Shown here: positions 19,236 to 27,531 of the stretch, piece by piece
Position numbering within the stretch: position 1 is the first letter of the stretch
Layout of the letters: each line of letters starts with the position of its first letter
Origin: Pedobacter psychroterrae
GTDB taxonomy: Bacteria > Bacteroidota > Bacteroidia > Sphingobacteriales > Sphingobacteriaceae
Assembly: GCF_004331695.1 (NCBI RefSeq)
Contig: NZ_SJSL01000001.1
Location: 1,736,001-1,800,000 of the forward strand
DNA length: 64,000 bases
Reading direction: 5' to 3'
Made by a program: the position numbers and the translations under genes
The notes under the pieces: generated by a model
What the model was told of the DNA's origin: nothing
What the model saw: the letters and a program-made list of their open reading frames with translations, nothing else
Database searches by the model: none

Positions 19236-19760
19236 TTATAAGCCAGTAACAAGGTCATTTTGTGAATAGTTATTGAGAATGTAATTTTCCAGTTCTGCAT
19301 CAGCAGCCGACGATTTCGGTTGAGTTGCCTGGTTAGCTTCAATATGTTCTATAATTACTTGTTCATCTATATCATACAGCATTTGCTCCGCAGCCAGGTC
19401 TGCATAATTAACCGGCTGTTGCTGAATATTAAAATACAAACCTGAACCCGCGATTAGCAGAAAACATGCCGCAGAAGCGTACTTCAATAATTTAGAATGC
19501 CATAGCCTGACAATTTTTCTTTGAGGTAAGGCATTTTCATTGGTTGTTTTTGCTAAAATGGCTGATGTCAAGTTTTCAAAATAGCCGGCTGGAACCGTGT
19601 ACCCTCCGTTTGCAGGAACAGTGGATTTCATTTGCTCCGTAAACACCCTTGCGTTGATACGTTCAGTCAACCCTGCAAAGTAATTATCAGGAGTTGTAAA
19701 TCCAGTCTCCCCCGGGAAATCTCCCTTCACCCATTCATTATTTTCTAAATTTTCTCCCAT
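19236..19760 (-). CDS. Single-pass membrane protein, putative anti-sigma factor
   Basis: A 174-residue protein with a soluble N-terminal part, one membrane helix (about 90-110, LLKYASAACFLLIAGSGLYF) and an acidic C-terminal part. The N-terminal part holds two copies of the pattern G-[FY]-T-x-P-x-x-YF-x-x-LT-x-x-I: GFTTPDNYFAGLTERI and GYTVPAGYFENLTSAI. It has no zinc-binding HxxxCxxC motif, so it is not a ZAS anti-sigma factor. Position directly after an ECF sigma gene, plus cytosol-membrane-periplasm layout, supports an anti-sigma role; no family was recognised with certainty. TATATTTG (minus strand, 19770-19763) ends 2 nt before the ATG and could be a separate promoter. Confidence 0.65.
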   Translation of the reverse strand: MGENLENNEWVKGDFPGETGFTTPDNYFAGLTERINARVFTEQMKSTVPANGGYTVPAGYFENLTSAILAKTTNENALPQRKIVRLWHSKLLKYASAACFLLIAGSGLYFNIQQQPVNYADLAAEQMLYDIDEQVIIEHIEANQATQPKSSAADAELENYILNNYSQNDLVTGL

Positions 19761-19762
19761 TA

Positions 19763-19789
19763 CAAATATATTGATGCATTAATTGGCAA
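19763..19789 (-). promoter_or_regulatory. Promoter candidate for the putative anti-sigma gene
   Basis: Minus strand TTG (19789-19787), 16 nt, TATATTTG (19770-19763), then 2 nt to the ATG. The spacer is one base short of the usual range and the transcript would be leaderless. Confidence 0.4.
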
Positions 19790-19794
19790 AAGGT

Positions 19795-20355
19795 TTAAAA
19801 GTTGATGTCGTCATTTAGCATAAAAGCTTCAATTTTTTTTACGGCGATATGAAAAGAAGCCTTTAAAGCCCCTACACTGGTTCCTGTAATCTCCGAGATT
19901 TCTTCATATTTTAATTCGTCAAAATACTTCATATTAAATATCAGCCGCTGCTTTTCAGGTAAAGTAAGCATTGCCTTCTGAAGTTTCATTTGGATTTTAT
20001 CCCCATTAAAATAATCTGATGCCACTAAGGTCTCGTTCAGTTCGCCGGATACCTCATCTAGCGGGATATTATTTCTTTGTTTCTTTTTGTTGAGGAAGGT
20101 GATGGATTCATTGGTTGCTATACGGTAGATCCAGGTATAGAGCTGAGAATCACTTCGGAATTTTTCGAGGTTTTTCCAAACCTTTATAAATACATCCTGT
20201 ACCAGGTCATCAGCATCGTCATGATCTATGACAAGGCGACGAATGTGCCAGTAGATCTTTTGTTGGTATTTAGAAAGAAGCAGGTTAAAGGCTTCATTAC
20301 GAGTTTTTTCGTTAGAGAATTTTTCTAAAATCTCTGAATCTTCAACCTGCTTCAT
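19795..20355 (-). CDS. ECF-type RNA polymerase sigma factor
   Basis: A 186-residue ECF sigma factor with region 2 (DDADDLVQDVFIKVWKNLEKF, then LYTWIYRIATNESITFLNKKK) and region 4 helix-turn-helix (LPEKQRLIFNMKYFDELKYEEISEITGTSVGALKASFHIA). It is of the RpoE-like type common in Bacteroidota. It is followed at 34 nt by a membrane protein and then a periplasmic Spy-like protein, the classical order sigma / anti-sigma / sensor of envelope stress modules. It lies 20 nt after the transketolase genes on the same strand, so read-through transcription with them is possible. Confidence 0.92.
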   Translation of the reverse strand: MKQVEDSEILEKFSNEKTRNEAFNLLLSKYQQKIYWHIRRLVIDHDDADDLVQDVFIKVWKNLEKFRSDSQLYTWIYRIATNESITFLNKKKQRNNIPLDEVSGELNETLVASDYFNGDKIQMKLQKAMLTLPEKQRLIFNMKYFDELKYEEISEITGTSVGALKASFHIAVKKIEAFMLNDDINF

Positions 20356-20375
20356 CTATATCGTGTTACAACGAG

Positions 20376-21335
20376 CTATTTTTTAGCCCTCTTTATTACT
20401 TTTTGTACAGCTTCAACAATGTTCACACTGTCCAGACCATATTTAGTCATCAGCTGGTCCGGAGTTCCGCTTTCACCAAAGCTGTCATTCACGGCAACAA
20501 ATTCCTGAGGTGTAGGCAATTCGGTAGAAAGTAACCTTGCTACGCTTTCACCCAGTCCGCCATACTTATTGTGCTCTTCGCAAGTCACCACACAACCGGT
20601 TTTCTTAACTGATTTCAAAATGGCTGCTTCATCCAGCGGTTTGATGGTGTGGATGTTTATGATCTCTGCATCAATACCAAGCTCAGCCAGTTTCTCACCA
20701 GCTTCAATTGCTTTCCATACCATGTGTCCGGTAGCAATGATGGTTACATCGGTACCTTCATTTACCATCCATGCCTTGCCAATCTCAAACTTTTGATCAG
20801 GATCAGTAAATACAGGGATCACAGGACGGCCAAAACGCAGGTAAACCGGGCCATGATGCTCAGCTATTGCTATTGTAGCGGCTTTAGTCTGGTTATAATC
20901 GCAGGTATTGATTACTGTCATGCCCGGAAGCATTTTCATCAAACCTATGTCTTCCAGGATCTGGTGTGTAGCACCATCTTCTCCAAGAGTCAACCCGGCA
21001 TGGGAAGCACAGATTTTAACGTTTTTATCTGAATAGGCTACCGACTGACGGATCTGATCGTAAACCCTGCCAGTAGAGAAATTGGCAAAAGTTCCTGTAA
21101 AAGGGATTTTCCCACCGATGGTTAAACCTGCTGCAATACCGATCATATTGGCCTCAGCAATTCCGATCTGGAAAAAGCGCTCAGGAAATTCTTTGATAAA
21201 GGCATCCATTTTTAAGGAACCTACAAGATCTGCACAAAGTGCCACTACTTCATGGTTTTTCTGTCCAGCCTCAAGCAGTCCGGCTCCAAAACCAGAGCGG
21301 GTATCTTTTTTTTCTGTATATGTATACTTCTTCAT
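20376..21335 (-). CDS. Transketolase, C-terminal subunit
   Basis: A 319-residue protein equal to the pyrimidine-binding and C-terminal domains of transketolase/DXS (SGFGAGLLEAGQKNHEVVALCADL near the start; ICASHAGLTLGEDGATHQ; C-terminal KTGCVVTCEEHNKYGGLGESVA). Together with the N-terminal subunit encoded 11 nt upstream it makes a full TPP-dependent transketolase of the pentose phosphate pathway. Split transketolases are known in archaea and some bacteria, including Bacteroidota, so this is not a broken gene. The conserved Glu that activates TPP is expected in the IGIAEANMIGIAAG segment. Confidence 0.93.
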   Translation of the reverse strand: MKKYTYTEKKDTRSGFGAGLLEAGQKNHEVVALCADLVGSLKMDAFIKEFPERFFQIGIAEANMIGIAAGLTIGGKIPFTGTFANFSTGRVYDQIRQSVAYSDKNVKICASHAGLTLGEDGATHQILEDIGLMKMLPGMTVINTCDYNQTKAATIAIAEHHGPVYLRFGRPVIPVFTDPDQKFEIGKAWMVNEGTDVTIIATGHMVWKAIEAGEKLAELGIDAEIINIHTIKPLDEAAILKSVKKTGCVVTCEEHNKYGGLGESVARLLSTELPTPQEFVAVNDSFGESGTPDQLMTKYGLDSVNIVEAVQKVIKRAKK

Positions 21336-21346
21336 GAATATTCTTC

Positions 21347-22192
21347 TTAATAATCTTTTAGGGAACTGGTTAATTGAACTAACGCTGCTTCAAGCTGCTC
21401 ATCATTAGGAGCTACACCATGCCATTTGTGCGATCCCATCATGAAATCAACACCACTACCCATTTGTGTGCTCATCAGGTTCAGGATTGGTTTTCCTTTA
21501 CCCGTCAATGTTTTCGCGTAATGCAATGCTTTAACAATTGATTCCATATCATTCCCGTCAGAATTGATTACATGCCATCCGAAAGCCTCAAATTTTGCCT
21601 GCAAATTGTCAAGCGACAATACTTTTTCCGTAGGGCCGTCTATTTGTTGTCCGTTGTAGTCAACGGAGGAGATTAAATTGTCGACCTTATTGAAAGGAGC
21701 ATACATAATGGCTTCCCAGTTCTGACCTTCCTGCAATTCACCGTCCCCGTGCAATGTATATACAATAGAATTATCCTTGTTCAGCTTTTTTGCCTGCGCA
21801 GCACCAATGGCTACAGACATACCCTGACCCAATGAGCCTGAAGCGATCCTGATTCCAGGAAGTCCTTCATGAGTAGTAGGATGGCCTTGTAACCTGGAGT
21901 TCAGCTTTCTGAAGGTAGCCATTTCGCTTACTTCAAAATAACCTGATCTGGCCAGTACGCTGTAAAAAACAGGGGAGATGTGTCCGTTTGATAGAAAAAA
22001 CAAATCTTCACCTTTGCCGTCCATCGTGAAATCAGTAGAGTGGTTCATGATTTCAAAATATAAGGCAGTCATAAAATCCGCACAGCCTAAAGATCCGCCA
22101 GGATGACCTGACTGGCAGCCGTGTACCATTCTAACGATATCCCTTCTTACTTGCGAAGCAATATCTTCTAACTCTTTTATTGTATGTTTCAT
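21347..22192 (-). CDS. Transketolase, N-terminal subunit
   Basis: A 281-residue TPP-binding half of transketolase. It has the GHPGGSLGCAD segment near residue 30, the substrate/TPP histidines around GHISP, GSLGQGMSVAIGAA, and the Mg-TPP motif GDGELQEGQNWEA (about 150-162). The C-terminal subunit follows 11 nt later on the same strand. It is the first gene of a same-direction run that continues into the ECF sigma module; the 345-bp region before it contains the palindromic repeat element described separately. Confidence 0.93.
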   Translation of the reverse strand: MKHTIKELEDIASQVRRDIVRMVHGCQSGHPGGSLGCADFMTALYFEIMNHSTDFTMDGKGEDLFFLSNGHISPVFYSVLARSGYFEVSEMATFRKLNSRLQGHPTTHEGLPGIRIASGSLGQGMSVAIGAAQAKKLNKDNSIVYTLHGDGELQEGQNWEAIMYAPFNKVDNLISSVDYNGQQIDGPTEKVLSLDNLQAKFEAFGWHVINSDGNDMESIVKALHYAKTLTGKGKPILNLMSTQMGSGVDFMMGSHKWHGVAPNDEQLEAALVQLTSSLKDY

Positions 22193-22327
22193 TAATTGGG
22201 GTTGTTGATTTATATTACAAATATGGCAAACTTATGTAAAAATGTCGTGTAACTTATGTTCTTAATAAAAACAATTTCAAATTGGCCTTCTTTTGCCAAT
22301 GATCTGCCTTTTGTCTGTGTACTTCTC

Positions 22328-22462
22328 TGATCTGGCTCAGCTCTGGACGAGGTCAGGCTCAGGTCCGGCTCACGAGCGGGTTTGTCCGGACCTCAGAGGG
22401 TGTCAGATCAAACGCAAATCGAAAATGTCTTATTTGTCAGATCAAACCCAAAATGAAAGAAA
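22328..22462. repeat. GC-rich palindromic repeat element in an otherwise AT-rich gap
   Basis: This lies in the 345-bp gap (22193-22537) between transketolase and the efflux operon. It contains an outer inverted pair, TGATCTGGC (22328-22336) with GTCAGATCA (22402-22410, one mismatch), an inner perfect pair, AGGTCCGG (22361-22368) with CCGGACCT (22386-22393), three GGCTCA-type direct repeats (about 22331-22371), and two copies of GTCAGATCAAAC (22402 and 22436) 34 bp apart. The rest of the gap is AT-rich and shows no gene. It looks like a small non-coding palindromic repeat or a structured leader; it has no transposase. Confidence 0.55.
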
Positions 22463-22537
22463 ATTGAGATCTGAGTGTAAAAAAAACTCGGAATTATATA
22501 AAAATAACGCTGTTCATTTTCTTAATATTGTATTGTT

Positions 22538-22933
22538 ATGAAAAGAGCACTGCTTACGATTCTGGCTGTTTTTTACCTGGGAGTATCCAGCGGTGCTACT
22601 GTGCACTTTCATTACTGCATGGGTCAGCTGGTAAAATTGGGACTCAGCCAGCCCGATAAGCCACTTTGTGATTTTTGTAAGCCAGCGAAGAAATCATGTA
22701 AAAAAAACTGCTGTAAAGATGATTACAAACAGGCCAAAACAGATAAAGCTCAAAAAAATGCCGCTGCGGTATATCATTTTAAGCAAATTTCGACTGTATT
22801 GCAGGCAACTGCCCTCTGGTCTTTTAGTTTTATAGCTATACCTGTTGAAACAGGAAAAGCTGCGCTGAGCAAAGCACCACCCCTGGAACAGGACATCCCC
22901 GTCTTTATCCGCAACTGTACCTATAGAATTTAA
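22538..22933 (+). CDS. HYC_CC_PP family protein (small exported Cys-rich protein)
   Basis: A 131-residue protein with a signal peptide or N-terminal membrane segment (residues 1-20). It carries the three features after which the Bacteroidota HYC_CC_PP family is named: H25-Y26-C27, C58-C59 within a Cys/Lys-rich stretch with Cys at 44, 47 and 54, and P114-P115 before a final CTYRI. The conserved Cys and His residues suggest metal binding, and it stands 128 nt before a CusA-type pump as the first gene of the efflux run. No biochemical function is established. A TGCACG/CGTGCA hairpin (22949-22962) lies just after it. Confidence 0.8.
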   Translation: MKRALLTILAVFYLGVSSGATVHFHYCMGQLVKLGLSQPDKPLCDFCKPAKKSCKKNCCKDDYKQAKTDKAQKNAAAVYHFKQISTVLQATALWSFSFIAIPVETGKAALSKAPPLEQDIPVFIRNCTYRI

Positions 22934-22948
22934 GATTACGCTTCAATC

Positions 22949-22962
22949 TGCACGTTCGTGCA
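22949..22962. repeat. Short hairpin between the HYC_CC_PP gene and the pump gene
   Basis: TGCACG, 2 nt, CGTGCA: a perfect 6-bp stem in the 128-bp gap. No T-run follows, so it is not an obvious terminator; it may affect mRNA processing or stability inside the operon. Confidence 0.3.
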
Positions 22963-23061
22963 CTGGCATTAGCATCGCTATAGCCAAAACTTCTGTTAAT
23001 TTTTTTATTTCAATTTTTTGCACCTGAAAAGGGGCATTAAGCCATATCAATACTGTACAAA

Positions 23062-24360
23062 ATGGTACATAAAATTATAGAATGGTCACTCAAAAACCGC
23101 TGGATCGTACTGTTACTCGCCACCGGTCTTTTCATATGGGGAGTGATCTCCGTAAAAAAGAATCCCATAGATGCTATACCCGACCTCTCAGAGAATCAGG
23201 TTATTGTCTTTACTGAATGGATGGGCAGATCACCACAACTCATAGAAGACCAGGTTACGTATCCGCTGGTTACAAATTTGCAGGGAATTCCAAAAATTAA
23301 ATATGTGAGGGGTTCTTCCATGTTTGGAATGAGTTTCATCTATGTGATCTTTGAAGATGATGTAGATGTTTACTGGGCCAGGGAGCGCGTTTTGGAACGG
23401 ATCAGTACCATATCCAGAACCTTACCAGAAGGTGTATCTCCGCAACTTGGTCCCGACGGGACGGGGGTGGGTCATGTGCTGTGGTATACGCTGGATGCAC
23501 CGGATATGGATCTTGGCGAACAGCGGGCCATACAGGACTGGTATGTGAAATTTGCTTTGCAAACCGTTCCGGGAGTAAGTGAAATCGCTTCATTTGGCGG
23601 TTTTCAGAAGCAGTACCAAATCTCGATAGACCCAAACAAGTTGCTGTATTATAAACTTACTGTGCCACAAGTAATAGCCGCTGTCAGGAGTAACAATAAC
23701 GAGTCGGGCGGACGAAAGTTTGAAATGAGCGACATGGGCTATGTCATTAAGACATCGGGTTATCTCAAATCTCTGGATGAAATTTCGAATATTCCTGTAA
23801 AGAACCAGAACGGCACACCGGTAAAAGTATCTGATCTCGCCACTGTTCAGATGACAGGGGAAACCCGTTTAGGAATATTTGATCAGGATGGGGAGGGCGA
23901 GCGTGCGGGGGGTATTGTGGTAATGCGCTACGGAGAAAATGCTGCTGAAGTGATTGATCAGGTAAAAGCCAAAATGAAAGAGGTTTCGAAAGGCTTGCCT
24001 AAAGGCGTTAAGTTTGATATCGTTTACGATCGCGGGGAGCTGATCAAAGAATCTATAGCATCTATAAAGAATACCCTGATTGAAGAAATGATTGTGGTAT
24101 CAATTATTGTGTTTGTTTTTCTGTTTCACTGGCGCAGTGCGGTAAGCATCATCATACAAATTCCGATTACCATAGCCGCCAGTTTTATCCTGCTCAATGC
24201 ATTTGATATTTCATCAAATATCATGTCGCTTACCGGCATAGCACTGGCCATTGGGGTAATTGTAGACAATGGCATCATCATGAGTGAAAATGCCTATAAG
24301 CATTTGGCTGAACGATACGAATTGTGGGAAAAGGATCAAAATAAAACAACAATATCATGA
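23062..24360 (+). CDS. CusA/CzcA-type RND efflux pump, N-terminal part (split gene)
   Basis: A 432-residue frame equal to the first part of a heavy-metal RND transporter: TM1 (about 13-30), the first periplasmic porter region (IPDLSENQVIVFTEW, GPDGTGVGHVLWYTL), then TM2 to TM4, including the TM4 proton-relay Asp in IALAIGVIVDNG. It stops after KDQNKTTIS, in the cytoplasmic loop between TM4 and TM5. The rest of the pump is encoded in the next frame from an ATG that overlaps this stop as ATGA. Together the parts give about 1077 residues, close to the 1040-1060 of intact CusA proteins. Either the pump is assembled from two chains or the gene is frameshifted. Confidence 0.9.
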   Translation: MVHKIIEWSLKNRWIVLLLATGLFIWGVISVKKNPIDAIPDLSENQVIVFTEWMGRSPQLIEDQVTYPLVTNLQGIPKIKYVRGSSMFGMSFIYVIFEDDVDVYWARERVLERISTISRTLPEGVSPQLGPDGTGVGHVLWYTLDAPDMDLGEQRAIQDWYVKFALQTVPGVSEIASFGGFQKQYQISIDPNKLLYYKLTVPQVIAAVRSNNNESGGRKFEMSDMGYVIKTSGYLKSLDEISNIPVKNQNGTPVKVSDLATVQMTGETRLGIFDQDGEGERAGGIVVMRYGENAAEVIDQVKAKMKEVSKGLPKGVKFDIVYDRGELIKESIASIKNTLIEEMIVVSIIVFVFLFHWRSAVSIIIQIPITIAASFILLNAFDISSNIMSLTGIALAIGVIVDNGIIMSENAYKHLAERYELWEKDQNKTTIS

Positions 24361-26294
24361 AAGACTGGTTTAAAAATATATTTAAAAAATCTCCGGACTG
24401 GATTACTGAAGAAGACCGCCTTGCGGTGATCACTAGATCCAGCAAGCAGGTATCAAGAGGTGTATTCTTTGCTACGGTGATTATCATAACCTCTTTTTTA
24501 CCAGTATTTATGCTAACCGGACAGGAGGGTAAATTGTTTCACCCATTAGCCTTTACCAAAACATTCATCATGATGGTGGATGCTTTGCTGGTCATTACCT
24601 TGGCACCGGTACTGATCTCCTTTTTTATGAAAGGAAAGTTTAAGCCCGATAGCGCCAATCCGGTAAACAGGGTATTGGAAAAGGTGTATGAACCCGTGAT
24701 CAGAACGGTACTGAAATGGAGAAAAACAACCATTGCCATCAATGTCATTGCTTTATTGATCACAATTCCCCTCCTTAAAAATTTAGGGACAGAGTTTATC
24801 CCTCCATTAGATGAGCAGAGTATTTTGTTTATGCCGGTAACTTTGCCTGATGTATCCAACGCGGAGGCAAAACGGATATTACAAGTACAGGATAAGATCA
24901 TTAAATCTGTTCCTGAGGTGGATAAGGTATTGGGAAAAGCAGGAAGAGCCAATACAGCGACAGATAATTCGCCGATCAGTATGATCGAAACAATCATTAC
25001 ACTCAAACCGAAAAGCGAATGGAGAAAGGGCATCACTAAAAAAGATATTGTAAATGAGCTGGATTCCAAGCTTCAAATTCCCGGTGTGGTAAATGGATGG
25101 ACACAGCCGATCATCAACAGGATCAATATGCTGGCGACGGGTATCCGTACCGATGTGGGCATCAAGGTATTTGGCCAGAACCTGGATACGATTGCTTCGG
25201 TATCGGAAAAAGTAAAGGCAGCACTGCAGGGTACGCCAGGCATCAGTGATCTGTTTGTTGAACCCATTACAGGGGGTAAATACTTGTCTATTGATATTAA
25301 AAGAGAAGAGCTGGCCAGATATGGCTTAAATGTAGATGATGTAAATCAGGTAGTAGAAAGTGCTTTGGGTGGGGCCACCATAGGCAATACCATTGAGGGC
25401 AGGCAACGTTTTTCCATCAGTGTCCGTTTGGCGCAGGAATATAGAAATAGTGTAGCGCAGATCAAGCGTATCCCTGTTCAGTCGTCCTCTTTTGGTGAAG
25501 TTCCTTTGTCTGCAGTTGCCGATGTGAAATTTGAAGACGGGCCGCCGATGATCAGCTCTGATAATGCCATTTTGCGTGGTGCGGTGATGTTTAATGTCCG
25601 CGACAGGGATTTGGGCGGTACCGTTAAGGAAGCGATGGAGAAGTTGAACAAAGAACAAGGCGTATTGCCAGAAGGTTATTTTCTGGAATGGAGCGGCCAG
25701 TATGAAAACCTGATCCGCGGCAAGGAAACCCTGATGTGGATTGCTCCCGTAGTGTTACTAATTATTTTCTTTTCCCTTTACCTGGCATTTCATTCTGTCA
25801 GAGAGGCCTTTTTAAGCTTGATCACTGTGCCCTTTGCGCTGATTGGCGGCGCTTATATGATTTATTTCTGGGGAGTGAACCTGTCTGTAGGGGTAGCTGT
25901 AGGTTTTATTGCGCTGTTTGGGATTGCAGTAGAAACTGGAATTGTGATGGTAATTTACCTCAATGATGGGATGCAGCAACTGATCAAATTAAAAGGGAAT
26001 TCAAGTGAAACAATTACAAAAGAGGATTTACGGGAATATGTAATTCACGGTGCCGCAAAAAGGTTAAGACCCAAGCTGATGACGGTTTGTGTGTCGCTAT
26101 TCGGATTGATACCAGTGTTATGGGCCAGTGGAGTGGGAGTGGATGTAATGCAACCCATAGTGTTGCCAATGATAGGCGGGGTATTGACTTCTTCTACACA
26201 CATCCTGCTGGTTACACCACTCATCTTTTTAATGTCCAAAGAATATGAATTGAGGAAATATGGAAAACTGGAGGTGCACGATGTACATCATTAA
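24357..26294 (+). CDS. CusA/CzcA-type RND efflux pump, C-terminal part (split gene)
   Basis: A 645-residue frame beginning MKDWFKNIFKKSPDW and continuing with the TM5-TM6 sequence of CusA-like pumps (SKQVSRGVFFATVIIITSF, TKTFIMMVDALLVITLAPVL), the second periplasmic porter region (PPLDEQSILFMPVTLPDVS, NMLATGIRTDVGIKVFG) and TM7 to TM12 (KRLRPKLMTVCVSLFGLIPV near the end). Its ATG overlaps the stop of the N-terminal part (ATGA at 24357-24360), a typical translational coupling signal. Both parts keep conserved sequence up to the junction and show no other lesion, which argues that the pump is functional. The 3' end overlaps the TolC-like gene by 14 bp. Confidence 0.9.
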   Translation: MKDWFKNIFKKSPDWITEEDRLAVITRSSKQVSRGVFFATVIIITSFLPVFMLTGQEGKLFHPLAFTKTFIMMVDALLVITLAPVLISFFMKGKFKPDSANPVNRVLEKVYEPVIRTVLKWRKTTIAINVIALLITIPLLKNLGTEFIPPLDEQSILFMPVTLPDVSNAEAKRILQVQDKIIKSVPEVDKVLGKAGRANTATDNSPISMIETIITLKPKSEWRKGITKKDIVNELDSKLQIPGVVNGWTQPIINRINMLATGIRTDVGIKVFGQNLDTIASVSEKVKAALQGTPGISDLFVEPITGGKYLSIDIKREELARYGLNVDDVNQVVESALGGATIGNTIEGRQRFSISVRLAQEYRNSVAQIKRIPVQSSSFGEVPLSAVADVKFEDGPPMISSDNAILRGAVMFNVRDRDLGGTVKEAMEKLNKEQGVLPEGYFLEWSGQYENLIRGKETLMWIAPVVLLIIFFSLYLAFHSVREAFLSLITVPFALIGGAYMIYFWGVNLSVGVAVGFIALFGIAVETGIVMVIYLNDGMQQLIKLKGNSSETITKEDLREYVIHGAAKRLRPKLMTVCVSLFGLIPVLWASGVGVDVMQPIVLPMIGGVLTSSTHILLVTPLIFLMSKEYELRKYGKLEVHDVHH

Positions 26295-27531
26295 AAAATT
26301 AACATGGGTATTGTTGCTGCTGCCATTTTATACGACAGCACAACAAAAAGAGGTGCTTTCGCTGGATACGATTTTGCACCGTATAGATAAAAACAACCTG
26401 CTTCTGCAATCATACGGGTTAAAGGCCGAGAGCTATAAGCATGCCGCTAAAGCAGCAACAGCCTGGATGGCACCCATGATTGGGGTGGGTACGTTTATGA
26501 CGCCTTATCCTAGCCAGATGCTTATGGACGATAGGGATAAAGGATCTGTAATGGTACAGCTGGAACAGGATATTCCAAACCTGAGTAAATTAAATGCCAA
26601 TAAGCGCTATATCGAATCGAAGAGTAAGGCAGAGAATGAAACTCGTGGAATTACCTTAAATGAATACAAAATGCAGGCAAAGCGACTGTATTTCGGTTGG
26701 CTGGTTGCAGTTCAAAAAATAGAAGTACTGAAACAGAATGAGAAAATCATGGAAACCATGAAGAAGATTGAAGAGATCAGGTATCCTTTTAATCAGTCGA
26801 AATTGGGGAGTGTGTATAAAACCATCGTAAAACTGGAGGAAAACAAAAACATGATCCGTATGCAGGAAGGCGATATAGCTAAATCCAGGGCATGGTTAAA
26901 CAGTTTGATGAACCAACCTGGAAATGCGGATATAACGATTGATACCAATTATCAGCCAAAGTTTGTACAGGCAAATGCTATGGATACCGGGAGTTTGTCC
27001 CTGGCAAGAAACGACATTAAGAAGATGGATTACAATATCCAATCTATGCAGCTGAATATTGAAGCAATGAAAAAGCAAAGCAGACCCGATTTTAAGCTGC
27101 GTTTCGATCATATGTCGCCTTTAACCAGGATGATGCCTAAGGCTTTTAGTGTAATGGGGATGGTAAGCATCCCGATTGCCCCATGGTCTTCAAAAATGTA
27201 CAAATCGGAAGTAAGGGGAATGGAATATGAAGTGCAGGCGATGGATAAAGAAAAGGCTGCCATGTTACAGGAAACGCAGGGAATGCTGTATGGTATGCAA
27301 TTCGAAATCCAATCCATGCTGAAGCGCATTGATGCTATGGAAAGCAAGATCATACCAACCCTGCAAAAATCGCTGGATGTTAACTTTTTGAATTACCGGG
27401 AGAATAAAATGGAACTGCCTGAGGTAATTGATTCATGGGAAGCGCTGACTATGATGCAAACCAGTGTCCTGGATGAGAAATTGAAACTTTATTTAATGAT
27501 AGCCGATTATGAGAAAGAATTATATCGTTAG
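26281..27531 (+). CDS. TolC-like outer membrane efflux protein
   Basis: A 416-residue protein with a signal peptide (TWVLLLLPFYTTAQ) and long helical coiled coils typical of the TolC/OEP family, rich in Met (for example MAPMIGVGTFMTPYPSQMLMDD and FKLRFDHMSPLTRMMPKAFSVMGMV). Met-rich composition is frequent in copper-handling proteins, but here it is only suggestive. The ATG at 26281 is chosen because GGAGG lies 8-12 nt before it and the signal peptide begins there; an in-frame ATG at 26260 would add a charged segment before it. It overlaps the pump gene by 14 bp and the next adaptor gene by 23 bp, so the operon is tightly coupled. Confidence 0.86.
   Translation: MYIIKKLTWVLLLLPFYTTAQQKEVLSLDTILHRIDKNNLLLQSYGLKAESYKHAAKAATAWMAPMIGVGTFMTPYPSQMLMDDRDKGSVMVQLEQDIPNLSKLNANKRYIESKSKAENETRGITLNEYKMQAKRLYFGWLVAVQKIEVLKQNEKIMETMKKIEEIRYPFNQSKLGSVYKTIVKLEENKNMIRMQEGDIAKSRAWLNSLMNQPGNADITIDTNYQPKFVQANAMDTGSLSLARNDIKKMDYNIQSMQLNIEAMKKQSRPDFKLRFDHMSPLTRMMPKAFSVMGMVSIPIAPWSSKMYKSEVRGMEYEVQAMDKEKAAMLQETQGMLYGMQFEIQSMLKRIDAMESKIIPTLQKSLDVNFLNYRENKMELPEVIDSWEALTMMQTSVLDEKLKLYLMIADYEKELYR

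Noticed and set aside
22402..22462. Two GTCAGATCAAAC repeats as the start of a CRISPR array
   Set aside because: Only two short imperfect copies with a 22-nt interval and no cas genes; better explained as part of the palindromic repeat.
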